From: Novosphingopyxis iocasae
GTDB lineage: Bacteria > Pseudomonadota > Alphaproteobacteria > Sphingomonadales > Sphingomonadaceae
Length of the DNA: 64,000 nucleotides
NCBI RefSeq assembly: GCF_014334095.1
Contig: NZ_CP060495.1
Coordinates: 1 to 64,000, forward strand
Reading direction: 5' to 3'
Each line of letters opens with the position of its first letter. Positions within the stretch are counted from its first letter, which is position 1. The position numbers and the translations under genes were made by a program. The notes under the pieces are model-generated. The model had not been told where the DNA came from and did no database searches. It worked only from the letters and a program-made list of their open reading frames with translations. Shown here one piece after another: positions 44,214 through 52,381 of the stretch.

Positions 44214-46031
44214 ATGCACGCCTATCGCACCCATAATTGCTCCCAGCTCCGCGCCGCCGATGTCGGAGAGACCGTCCGCCTGTCCGGCTGGGTGCACCGC
44301 AAGCGCGATCATGGCGGTGTGCTGTTCGTCGATCTGCGCGATCATTACGGCATGACGCAGATCGTCGCGGACGAGGACAGCCCGGCGCTGCCGATCCTAG
44401 ATCGCCTGCGCGTGGAAAGCGTCGTCACGATCGATGGCGAAGTGAAGGCCCGGGCCGAAGGTACGGTGAACGCCAACTTGCCGACCGGCGAGATCGAGGT
44501 GTTCGCGCGCGATGTGACCATCCAATCCGCCGCGGACGAACTGCCGCTGCCGGTGGCCGGCGAGCAGGAATATCCCGAGGACATTCGCCTCAAATATCGC
44601 TTCATCGATCTGCGGCGCGAGCGCGTTCATGCCAACATCATGCTGCGCAACCAGGTCATCACCTCGCTGCGCCGGCGCATGACCGACCAAGGTTTTTCCG
44701 AATTTCAGACGCCGATCCTGGGCGCGTCGAGCCCCGAAGGCGCGCGCGACTATCTGGTGCCCAGCCGCCTGCATCCGGGCCGGTTCTACGCGCTGCCGCA
44801 GGCCCCGCAGATGTTCAAGCAACTGCTGATGGTCGCCGGTTTCGATCGCTATTTCCAGATCGCGCCCTGTTTCCGTGACGAAGATCTGCGCGCCGACCGC
44901 AGCCCGGAGTTTTACCAGCTCGATTTCGAGATGAGCTTCGTGACGCAGGAAGATGTGTTCCAGGCGATCGAACCGGTGCTGGCGGGCGTGTTCGAGGAAT
45001 TCTCAGGCGGCAAGAGCGTGACGCCCGCCGGTGAATTCCCGCGCATCCCCTATGCCGAAGCGATGCTGAAATATGGCAGCGACAAGCCCGATCTGCGCAA
45101 CCCGCTGATCATCAGCGACGTGACCTCGCACTTCGAGACATCGGGCTTCGGCCTGTTCGAGAAGATAGTGGGCGGCGGCGGACGCGTGCGCGTGATCCCG
45201 GCGCCGAACACCGAAGGCAAGAGCCGCAAATTCTTCGACGATATGAACGACTGGGCGCGCCGCGAGGGCTTCGCCGGCCTCGGCTATGTCACCCGCAAGG
45301 GCGGCGAGTTCGGCGGGCCGATTGCGAAGAACCACGGGCCGGACAAGATGGCCGCGCTCTATGACGAGCTGGGCCTGGGCGAGAATGATGGCCTGTTCTT
45401 CGCCGCTGGCAAGGAAAAGGAAGCCGCCAAACTCGCCGGTGCCGCGCGCACCCGCGTGGGCGAGGAGCTGGAGCTGATCGAACAGGGCTGCTTCAAATTC
45501 TGCTGGATCGTCGACTTCCCGATGTTCGAATATGACGAAGACCTCAAAAAGGTCGATTTCAGTCACAACCCCTTCTCCATGCCGCAGGGCGAGATGGAGG
45601 CGCTGGAAACCAAGGATCCGCTCGATATCCTGGCCTGGCAGTATGACATCGTATGCAACGGTTACGAGCTGAGCTCGGGTGCGATCCGGAACCACCGTCC
45701 GGACATCATGTACAAGGCGTTCGAGGTCGCGGGCTACACGAAGGAAGATGTAGACGCGAACTTCTCCGGCATGATCGAAGCCTTCAAGCTGGGCGCCCCT
45801 CCGCATGGCGGCTCCGCGCCGGGCATCGACCGGATCGTCATGCTGCTCGCGGACGAGCCGAATATCCGCGAAGTCATCGCCTTCCCGCTGAACCAGCGCG
45901 CGCAGGATCTGATGATGGGCGCGCCCTCCGCGGTCAGCCCGCGCCAGCTGCGCGACGTGCATATTCGCCTGATGGAACAGCCCAAGGCGGAAGCCGGGGA
46001 AACCACGCGCACCGATATTATCGGCGACTGA
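44214..46031 (+). CDS. aspS: Aspartyl-tRNA synthetase
   Basis: AspRS charges tRNA-Asp; in alphaproteobacteria it may be non-discriminating and also charge tRNA-Asn. The 605-residue bacterial-type enzyme has an OB-fold anticodon domain (H-A-Y-R-T-H-N-C), class II motif 2 [10 protein letters not shown], a GAD insertion, and motif 3 near [11 protein letters not shown] 44214 begins the conserved sequence; upstream in-frame residues overlap the promoter. Confidence 0.96.
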   Translation: MHAYRTHNCSQLRAADVGETVRLSGWVHRKRDHGGVLFVDLRDHYGMTQIVADEDSPALPILDRLRVESVVTIDGEVKARAEGTVNANLPTGEIEVFARDVTIQSAADELPLPVAGEQEYPEDIRLKYRFIDLRRERVHANIMLRNQVITSLRRRMTDQGFSEFQTPILGASSPEGARDYLVPSRLHPGRFYALPQAPQMFKQLLMVAGFDRYFQIAPCFRDEDLRADRSPEFYQLDFEMSFVTQEDVFQAIEPVLAGVFEEFSGGKSVTPAGEFPRIPYAEAMLKYGSDKPDLRNPLIISDVTSHFETSGFGLFEKIVGGGGRVRVIPAPNTEGKSRKFFDDMNDWARREGFAGLGYVTRKGGEFGGPIAKNHGPDKMAALYDELGLGENDGLFFAAGKEKEAAKLAGAARTRVGEELELIEQGCFKFCWIVDFPMFEYDEDLKKVDFSHNPFSMPQGEMEALETKDPLDILAWQYDIVCNGYELSSGAIRNHRPDIMYKAFEVAGYTKEDVDANFSGMIEAFKLGAPPHGGSAPGIDRIVMLLADEPNIREVIAFPLNQRAQDLMMGAPSAVSPRQLRDVHIRLMEQPKAEAGETTRTDIIGD

Positions 46032-46100
46032 TCCGTCCCTCCCATGGACAGCCGCGGCAACGCTCTGGCGCGGCCGCGGCGGCTTGCTTAAAAGCACGGC

Positions 46101-46907
46101 ATGACGATCGACTTGTCCGATTACGAACGCGGCGAGCCCCTGGCGGGCGACTATTCCTATGAGCTGAAAGATTTGCAGGATCGGCTTGCACGGCTGCAGG
46201 CGCGAATGATCGTGCACGGCAAGCGCGCGATCCTGCTACTGGAAGGCTGGGATGCGGCGGGCAAAGGCGGCATCGTCAAGCGCCTCACCGCCGGTCTCGA
46301 TCCGCGCTATTTCGAAGTCTTCCCGATCGCCGCGCCCACCCCGCCGGAGAAGGAGCGTCATTTCCTCTGGCGCTTCTGGCGCGATCTGCCGGGCGAGGGC
46401 GACTGGTCGATCTTCGACCGGAGCTGGTACGGCCGTGTGCTGGTGGAACGTGTCGAAGGCTTTGCGAGCGAGGCGGAGTGGACGAGGGGCTTTGACGAGA
46501 TCAACGAGTTCGAGGCGAGCCAGGCCGATCTGGGCACGATCCTGATCAAGCTGTTTGTCCATGTGACCCAGGAGGAGCAGGACCGGCGCTTCATCGATCG
46601 CCTGGAAAAGCCCCACAAGCGTTGGAAAATCACCACCGACGATTTCCGCAATCGCAAGAAGCGCGGTGACTATCTGGCGGCGATGCACGACATGTTCGCG
46701 CGGACCGACACGCGCTGGGCGCCGTGGACCGTGGTCGACGGGAATGACAAGAAAGCCGCGCGCATTGCTGCGCTGACCACGGTGGCGGATCGATTGGATG
46801 CTGCGTTGCCAGCGGACTTTCCCGAGCTTGACAAGCAGGTCGCCAAGGCGGCGAAAAAGGCGCTCGGCTGGGGCAAGAACGAGAAGGGCCGCGCGGAACC
46901 GAAATAG
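46101..46907 (+). CDS. ppk2: Polyphosphate kinase 2 family protein
   Basis: PPK2 enzymes use polyphosphate to phosphorylate nucleotides. The 268-residue single-domain protein has Walker A G49-W-D-A-A-G-K55-G-G, the lid-type R-x-F-x-R region, and Walker B D-R-S-W-Y-G-R. One domain and this length suggest a class I (NDP) or class III enzyme, which cannot be separated by eye. It lies 69 bases after aspS. ppk1 and ppx are elsewhere in the window. Confidence 0.9.
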   Translation: MTIDLSDYERGEPLAGDYSYELKDLQDRLARLQARMIVHGKRAILLLEGWDAAGKGGIVKRLTAGLDPRYFEVFPIAAPTPPEKERHFLWRFWRDLPGEGDWSIFDRSWYGRVLVERVEGFASEAEWTRGFDEINEFEASQADLGTILIKLFVHVTQEEQDRRFIDRLEKPHKRWKITTDDFRNRKKRGDYLAAMHDMFARTDTRWAPWTVVDGNDKKAARIAALTTVADRLDAALPADFPELDKQVAKAAKKALGWGKNEKGRAEPK

Positions 46908-46954
46908 CTTTCCGGCGCTTTGGTGGGATCAATCCCAGATCAGAAAGACCCACC

Positions 46955-47149
46955 ATGCTCGGATCCATCATCGGCGCACTTATCGACAGGCAAGACGGCG
47001 ACAGCGGCGTGGAAGGCGCTCTCTGGGGCGCGGTGGCCGAGAAAGCGGTGAAGGTTGTGTTCCCGGTGATCGTCACCTTTGCCATCGGTTATGCCGTGCA
47101 GAAGGGCGCAAAAGTGGCGTGGGAAAAGGCAACCGGGGAAGAGGCGTAA
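46955..47149 (+). CDS. Small hypothetical protein
   Basis: A 64-residue protein with an amphipathic start, an acidic loop (D-R-Q-D-G-D-S-G-V-E-G), a likely membrane segment (about 33-47, V-V-F-P-V-I-V-T-F-A-I-G-Y) and a Lys/Glu tail. No family is recognised. It follows ppk2 by 47 bases and converges on greB with a 16-base gap. Confidence 0.6.
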   Translation: MLGSIIGALIDRQDGDSGVEGALWGAVAEKAVKVVFPVIVTFAIGYAVQKGAKVAWEKATGEEA

Positions 47150-47165
47150 AGCTAAAGCCGCCTTC

Positions 47166-47675
47166 TCAAGCTGATCCGCTAATGCCGTCGCCCGCGTCCG
47201 GGTAGCTGATTGCCATCACTTCCCATTCTTTCGGCCCTGCGGGAAGCTGTACCACGCGCAGATCGCCCACCGCCGCGCGCCGCAGCGCTTTTGATAGCGG
47301 GCTGTTCCAGCCGATTCGGCCCGCGCCGGGGTCGGCTTCGTCATCACCGACCAGCGTCACCGTGCGGCGCTCATCGTCTTCGTCCGCCAGTTCAACCGTG
47401 GCGCCGAAATAGATGCGGCTGCGGTCCGGCTGCTCGGCAGGGTCGATTGGCTGAGCGCGCTTCATCTTCTTCGACAGGCGGTTCAGCTGCCGGTCGATCT
47501 CGCGCAGGCGCTTACGACCGTAGATATAGTCGCCATTCTCGCTGCGGTCGCCATTGCCGGCGGCCCAGCTCACCGTTTCGACGAGCTTTGGCCGCTCGAC
47601 CTGGAACAGCTCCTCATATTCCGCCCGCAGAGCCGCATAGCCCGCATGCGTAATCGGGTTGGTACGCTCGCTCAT
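47166..47675 (-). CDS. greB: Transcription elongation factor GreB
   Basis: GreB enters the RNA polymerase secondary channel and promotes cleavage of backtracked RNA. The 169-residue protein has the Gre N-terminal coiled coil whose acidic tip is in G-D-R-S-E-N-G-D-Y, then the C-terminal FKBP-like domain. The Y-G-R-K-R-L-R-E-I-D motif favours GreB over GreA. ATG 47675 lies 11 bases after the slt stop. Confidence 0.9.
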   Translation of the reverse strand: MSERTNPITHAGYAALRAEYEELFQVERPKLVETVSWAAGNGDRSENGDYIYGRKRLREIDRQLNRLSKKMKRAQPIDPAEQPDRSRIYFGATVELADEDDERRTVTLVGDDEADPGAGRIGWNSPLSKALRRAAVGDLRVVQLPAGPKEWEVMAISYPDAGDGISGSA

Positions 47676-47686
47676 GGAAACGATGC

Positions 47687-49942
47687 TCAGTTTCCCAGAT
47701 AATTGCTGATCGTGCGTGTCTTGCCGCTGCCAAAGCGCGCATGCTCGGGATAAAGCTGATCGTACATCACCGCGTTTTCGAGCACGCGCTGAACATAGTT
47801 CTTGGTCTCGTAGATCGGGATTTCCTCGATCCATTTGACGATATCCACGCCGCCGTTTCGCGGATCGCCATTGGCGCGGATGAATTTGTTCACGTTCCCC
47901 GGCCCGGCATTATACGCCGCCACGGCCAGCGGATAATTGCCGTCATAATAATCGAGCATCCGCTGGAAGTAGCTGGAGCCGAGGCGGATATTGTAGCTGG
48001 GATCGCTGGTGAGCGCGCTCGGCGAATAGCTGAGGTTTTGCCGCCCGGCGACTTCGCGCGCGGTACCCGGCATCAGCTGCATCAGGCCGCTTGCCCCGGC
48101 GTGGCTGCGCGCCTCCCGGTCGAACTGGCTTTCCTGCCGCGCAATGGCGTGGACCATCGTCCAGTTATAGGATTCCTCGCTGGGCACCGGCACGGTGGGA
48201 AAGGCGAAGGGGATGAGGGCGTCGAGCTCGTTCACCCGCGCATTCCGGCCTGCCATCACGGCAAGGTCGGGCCGCCCGAGATAGGTGGACAGGTTGACCG
48301 CGGCGAGATGCTCCTGCTCGCTCTTCGCCTCGTTGGCGATGGCGCGCAGGAAGGTCGATTGATCCTGCCAGCTGCCATATTGCCCGGCGGCCTGTGCGGC
48401 CATGTAGATCGGCCGGGAATCGGGCTTGCCCGATGCCGTCAGCTTGGCGACGTCTTTTGTCACCTTCGGAATTGGTCGGCCGAGTTTTTCGAGCGCGAGC
48501 TGGCCGTAGAAATGGTCGTAATATTTCGCGGCCTGCTCCCAATATTGGTTGGCCGCGGCCGTGTCACCGGCCTGCTGGGAAGCCTTTGCCGCCCAGTAGA
48601 GGCCCTTGGTGATAGTCTGCGGCGAGCGTGCGGCAGCGCCGTAAAGCGCAAACATGCGCGCGGCATCCCTGGGTCGGCCCAGCTTGTAATAAGCGGTCTG
48701 CCCGGCAAGCCAGGTGAGGCTGGTGTAATCGTCGCGCACACCGAGCGGCTGCGCCGTGATGTCGGTGCCCAGCGGAAACGCATCTTCGACGCGGCTGGCG
48801 ATGCGATAGGCCAGCTCGTTCTGGTTGTCGTTCTCCGCCGCACGTGCGTTGACGAGCAGCGTTTCATACCATTCCTCCGGGTCTTCCGGATAGCTGGCGA
48901 GGTTGGGACGATTGGCGAGAAGCTGGCGCGTTTCCCAGCTTTGGCCATTGGCCCGGCCATAGGTGGCGCGGTCGGTCAGGTAGCCCGGATCGCTGAGCGC
49001 GGCCTGATCATTGCGGGCCAGCGCCGAAGCGCGGTCCCCGCTACCGGTTTTGATAGCGAGGCGATCCATGAACAACTGGCGCTTTTCGGGCGTCGCATAA
49101 GCGAGCAGATCGCCCGCATCGCCAGTCGCGCCCGCCCAAATCAGCGAATCGATGCGCCGGTCATAATCCTGCGGCGTGAACTGCGCGCCGAACATGCCGA
49201 GCAGCATTGTCTCGGCGGTGTCTGACAGCGGGCCGCCGGTCCATGCCTTTCGCGCCCAGTCGAGCGCCCGCACGCGGTCTCCGCTATTGGCCAGCGCGAT
49301 GGCATATTGCGCGCGGCCGGTATTGGTCACCGGCTCGAAGCGCTGGAAGAAGCCGATAAGCTGCGACGGCGAATAATTGCCCAGCTCGATCGACTGTTCG
49401 GCATTCTTGCGCATCCGCTCTTCGCCGGGCCAGCCGGGATAGCTCATCAGGAAGCCGGCATAATCGGCAAAGCCCAGATTATCGCTCTGGCTCAGGGCCT
49501 TCCAACGCTGGAAGGCGGCAGGAATGTTGCCGCGGCTCGGGTCGGCGAGCTGCGCGGCTGCAGCATCCCACTGCTGCTGAAGCTGCGAGGCGGCGGCGGG
49601 ATCGAGCGGCTGAACCGTGGCTGGCTGCGGTTGAGCCGGAACAGGTGCCTGCTGCTGGACCTGCTGCGTCGGCGGCGGGGTCCAGTCGATCGTGGACTGC
49701 GCCTGCTGGCCGGGTGCGGGCGCAAGCGGCTTGGGCTCGCCGAACTCCGGAGAACTGCGATAACCACCACCGGATTGCTGCGCGGCCTGCCGTGCAGCCG
49801 GCAAAAGAGCGGTTGGCGCACCACTCTTTCGCGCGGCAAAACTTTCCGGCACGAGCTGCTGCTGCGCGGAGGCGGGCACCATGGCGCTGGTGGAACAGAG
49901 GAGGGCGAGGGGAACGGAGAGACGCTTTACCATGCTGGACAT
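47687..49942 (-). CDS. slt: Soluble lytic murein transglycosylase
   Basis: Slt70-type enzymes cleave peptidoglycan in the periplasm. The 751-residue protein has a signal peptide ending near P-A-S-A-Q, a Gln/Pro-rich stretch (about 60-115), a long alpha-superhelical region, and a C-terminal SLT domain. The domain has catalytic Glu in A-R-Q-E-S-Q-F and then G-L-M-Q-L-M-P-G-T-A and A-Y-N-A-G-P-G. The start could be ATG 49942 or 49933; GGAG lies 13 bases before the former. It is divergent from dapA. Confidence 0.92.
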   Translation of the reverse strand: MSSMVKRLSVPLALLCSTSAMVPASAQQQLVPESFAARKSGAPTALLPAARQAAQQSGGGYRSSPEFGEPKPLAPAPGQQAQSTIDWTPPPTQQVQQQAPVPAQPQPATVQPLDPAAASQLQQQWDAAAAQLADPSRGNIPAAFQRWKALSQSDNLGFADYAGFLMSYPGWPGEERMRKNAEQSIELGNYSPSQLIGFFQRFEPVTNTGRAQYAIALANSGDRVRALDWARKAWTGGPLSDTAETMLLGMFGAQFTPQDYDRRIDSLIWAGATGDAGDLLAYATPEKRQLFMDRLAIKTGSGDRASALARNDQAALSDPGYLTDRATYGRANGQSWETRQLLANRPNLASYPEDPEEWYETLLVNARAAENDNQNELAYRIASRVEDAFPLGTDITAQPLGVRDDYTSLTWLAGQTAYYKLGRPRDAARMFALYGAAARSPQTITKGLYWAAKASQQAGDTAAANQYWEQAAKYYDHFYGQLALEKLGRPIPKVTKDVAKLTASGKPDSRPIYMAAQAAGQYGSWQDQSTFLRAIANEAKSEQEHLAAVNLSTYLGRPDLAVMAGRNARVNELDALIPFAFPTVPVPSEESYNWTMVHAIARQESQFDREARSHAGASGLMQLMPGTAREVAGRQNLSYSPSALTSDPSYNIRLGSSYFQRMLDYYDGNYPLAVAAYNAGPGNVNKFIRANGDPRNGGVDIVKWIEEIPIYETKNYVQRVLENAVMYDQLYPEHARFGSGKTRTISNYLGN

Positions 49943-50046
49943 GATAGGGCTTGGCTCCTTATCAGGCGCTGAACGGGGATGGCGGGCGCGAACTGCGCGC
50001 CGCGCCGTTGATCTTCATGCACTGCCCTTTCGGGAGAATCCGATCA

Positions 50047-50922
50047 ATGTTTTCCGGCTCCATTCCCGCTCTGGTGACGCCCTTTCGCGACGGAGCGTTC
50101 GACGAGGAGGCGTTTCGCGCATTCGTCGAGTGGCAGATCGAGAGCGGAAGTCACGCGCTTGTCCCCTGCGGCACCACCGGAGAGGCGGCGACGCAGACGA
50201 TCGACGATCATTTCAACGTTGTGCGCGTGTGCGTGGAGCAGGCGGCGGGCCGGGTGCCCGTAATCGCAGGCTGCGGCTCCAACGACAGCGCAGTGGCGCT
50301 TGTCAATCTGCAGCGCGCCAAGGATTCGGGTGCCGATGCCGGACTGATGGTGCCGCCCTACTACAACAAGCCCAGCCAGGAAGGCATTCTGGCACATTTC
50401 GAACATGTCGCCGCGGGCTGCGACCTGCCGATCGTGGTGTACAATATTCCGGGGCGCACCGCGGTCGACATTTCGGTGGAGACGATGGCGAAGCTGGCCG
50501 CGCTTCCGTCCGTTGTCGGCATGAAGGATGCGACGGCGGATATGGAACGCATCCCGCGCCAGCGCATCGCCTGCGGCGGTGATTTCGCGCAGATTTCGGG
50601 CAACGACTATCTGGCGTTGGGATTCATGGCGATGGGGGGCAAAGGCTGCATCTCCGTTACCGCCAATGCGGCGCCGAAGCTGTGCGCCGATTTCCAGAAT
50701 GCCTGTCTTGCCGGAGACTATGCCCGCGCGCTGGAGTTGCAGGACAAGCTCTATCCGCTGCACAGCGCGATGTTCTGCGACACCTCTCCGGGCCCGGCCA
50801 AATATGCGGTTTCGCGTATGCGCCCCGACTTCCCGACGGAGGTACGCTTGCCGATTCTGGAGCCGCGCGAGGAAGCCCGCAGGACGATCGATGCGGCGCT
50901 GGAACATGCCGGGCTGATCTGA
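50047..50922 (+). CDS. dapA: 4-hydroxy-tetrahydrodipicolinate synthase
   Basis: DapA condenses pyruvate and aspartate semialdehyde, the first committed lysine/diaminopimelate step. The 291-residue TIM-barrel protein has C-G-T-T-G-E-A (44-47), catalytic Y132 in V-Y-N-I-P-G-R, and the Schiff-base lysine K160 in G-M-K-D. The N-terminus M-F-S-G-S-I-P-A-L-V-T-P-F fixes the start at 50047. It is divergent from slt. Confidence 0.96.
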   Translation: MFSGSIPALVTPFRDGAFDEEAFRAFVEWQIESGSHALVPCGTTGEAATQTIDDHFNVVRVCVEQAAGRVPVIAGCGSNDSAVALVNLQRAKDSGADAGLMVPPYYNKPSQEGILAHFEHVAAGCDLPIVVYNIPGRTAVDISVETMAKLAALPSVVGMKDATADMERIPRQRIACGGDFAQISGNDYLALGFMAMGGKGCISVTANAAPKLCADFQNACLAGDYARALELQDKLYPLHSAMFCDTSPGPAKYAVSRMRPDFPTEVRLPILEPREEARRTIDAALEHAGLI

Positions 50923-50928
50923 CCTTCT

Positions 50929-50950
50929 CCCCTCCCACAAGCAGGAGGGG
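50929..50950 (+). terminator. Hairpin after dapA
   Basis: CCCCTCC (50929-50935) and GGAGGGG (50944-50950) form a perfect 7-bp stem starting seven bases past the dapA stop. No T-run follows, so intrinsic termination is uncertain. Confidence 0.4.
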
Positions 50951-50967
50951 CAACAGACACGGATTCG

Positions 50968-50990
50968 TAAGTTCTGAGCCTGTCAGAGGC
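50968..50990. repeat. Degenerate REP-like half copy
   Basis: GTTCTGAGCCTGTCAGAGG resembles one arm of the REP-like family but has an altered core (TGTCAGAGG instead of TGTCGAAGG) and no partner arm. Confidence 0.5.
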
Positions 50991-51106
50991 GCAGATGGTG
51001 CGCAGTATTCACGACGCTGCTCGCTGGGGAAAGGCGCCCTTCGTCAAGCTTGGCGCAGCGGTTTTCGATCGGCACCGAACTTTCCTGCCCGGATCGCAAA
51101 CGCCCC

Positions 51107-51134
51107 TTCGCATTCGCTGCAACCTTCCTATATA
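51107..51134 (+). promoter_or_regulatory. Candidate smpB promoter, near-leaderless
   Basis: TTCGCA (51107-51112) and TATATA (51129-51134) are separated by 16 bases. The ATG at 51146 would be about five bases from the predicted transcription start, and no Shine-Dalgarno sequence is present (CCCCCTCCC precedes the ATG). Confidence 0.5.
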
Positions 51135-51145
51135 CGCCCCCTCCC

Positions 51146-51628
51146 ATGGCCCGACCTCGCCCCACCACCTTTGATAAAGCCAAGACCGTCGCCGAGAACC
51201 GGCGCGCGCGGTTCGATTTCTTTATCGATGAGACGTTCGAGGCGGGAATTGCGCTCACCGGCACCGAGGTGAAGTCGCTGCGCTTCGGCGAGGGATCGAT
51301 CGCCGAGAGTTTCGCAGAGGTGCGCGACGAGGAGGTGTTCCTGGTGAACGCCAACATCCCCGAATTCAGCCACGGCAACCGCTTCAACCATGAGCCCAAG
51401 CGGCCGCGCAAGCTCCTGCTGCATGCCCGCGAGATCGAGAAGCTCTACGGCGCGGTGGCGCGCAGGGGCATGACCTTGGTGCCGCTGTCGATCTACTTCA
51501 ATTCGCGCGGGCGAGCGAAGGTCGAATTGGCGCTCGCCAAGGGTAAAAAGGCTCCGGACAAGCGCGCGACCGAGAAGGAACGCGACTGGAAACGGGAACA
51601 GGGCCGCCTGATGCGTCAGCATGGCTGA
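51146..51628 (+). CDS. smpB: SsrA-binding protein SmpB
   Basis: SmpB binds tmRNA and mimics the missing codon-anticodon pair during ribosome rescue. The 160-residue protein has an oligonucleotide-binding barrel with [22 protein letters not shown], and a basic C-terminal tail. The frame opens at 51050, but ATG 51146 begins the conserved part. Its stop overlaps the DUF2062 start by eight bases. The permuted tmRNA gene is at about 20729. Confidence 0.95.
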   Translation: MARPRPTTFDKAKTVAENRRARFDFFIDETFEAGIALTGTEVKSLRFGEGSIAESFAEVRDEEVFLVNANIPEFSHGNRFNHEPKRPRKLLLHAREIEKLYGAVARRGMTLVPLSIYFNSRGRAKVELALAKGKKAPDKRATEKERDWKREQGRLMRQHG

Positions 51629-52223
51629 CGAAAAGCGCCCGCTGCATCATCGGCTGGGCATGAAGATGCCTACGCGCGACGAGATGGGGCGCAATCGCTT
51701 CCTGAAACCCTTTGCTGACCGTGTGATGCGGCCGGACCTGTGGCGCTTCACGCGCCGATCCGTGCCGCGCGGTATCGCACTGGGCATGCTGGCTGGGTTC
51801 TGGATTCCGGTGGGACAGATCTTCGCGGCCGCGCTGCTGGCTTGGCCGATCCGTGCCAATGTGCCGATCGCGGCGGCAACCACCTTCATCACCAACCCGA
51901 TCACCTATCCCTTTTGGGTCGTGGTGGCGAACAAGCTGGGGCGGTTTATCCTGCGCATCGATGCGATGACGGTGGGCGCGCCGCTCAACAATCAGGTGCA
52001 GAGCGAGTTCGGCCGCTGGCTAAGCTGGCTGCTGCGCGAGGCGGGGGTGACCGCTTTTGGCATGGTGGTGCTCGGCATCCTGTTCGCCTCGGTCGGCTAT
52101 TTGCTGGCAAGCTTCGCCTGGCGTTTCAAGCAGGGCAAGAAGCGGCGCGGGCGCTTGCGCGCCTATGCCATCCGCCGCCGGCAACGCGAGCGGGAGCGCG
52201 AACGCGAACGCGCTGCCCAGTAG
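51621..52223 (+). CDS. DUF2062 membrane protein
   Basis: This 200-residue protein has a DUF2062 core: [21 protein letters not shown], then T-N-P-I-T-Y-P-F, two or three membrane segments, and a highly charged Arg/Glu tail (about 170-200). The function is unknown. The ATG overlaps the smpB stop by eight bases. Confidence 0.88.
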   Translation: MADEKRPLHHRLGMKMPTRDEMGRNRFLKPFADRVMRPDLWRFTRRSVPRGIALGMLAGFWIPVGQIFAAALLAWPIRANVPIAAATTFITNPITYPFWVVVANKLGRFILRIDAMTVGAPLNNQVQSEFGRWLSWLLREAGVTAFGMVVLGILFASVGYLLASFAWRFKQGKKRRGRLRAYAIRRRQRERERERERAAQ

Positions 52224-52381
52224 AGGTCGATGTTGCTCCTGCTTCCATTCAGCCTGGCGTAAACCGCCGTCGTTTATCGTCAGATTTTCGCCGTCCGCCG
52301 ATTGGCAGGCCGCATGGCTTGCGCGGCACCGGTTCCCGGTTCATCGGGGCCGACAACAAAATAATTCACCGAGGATCGAAT

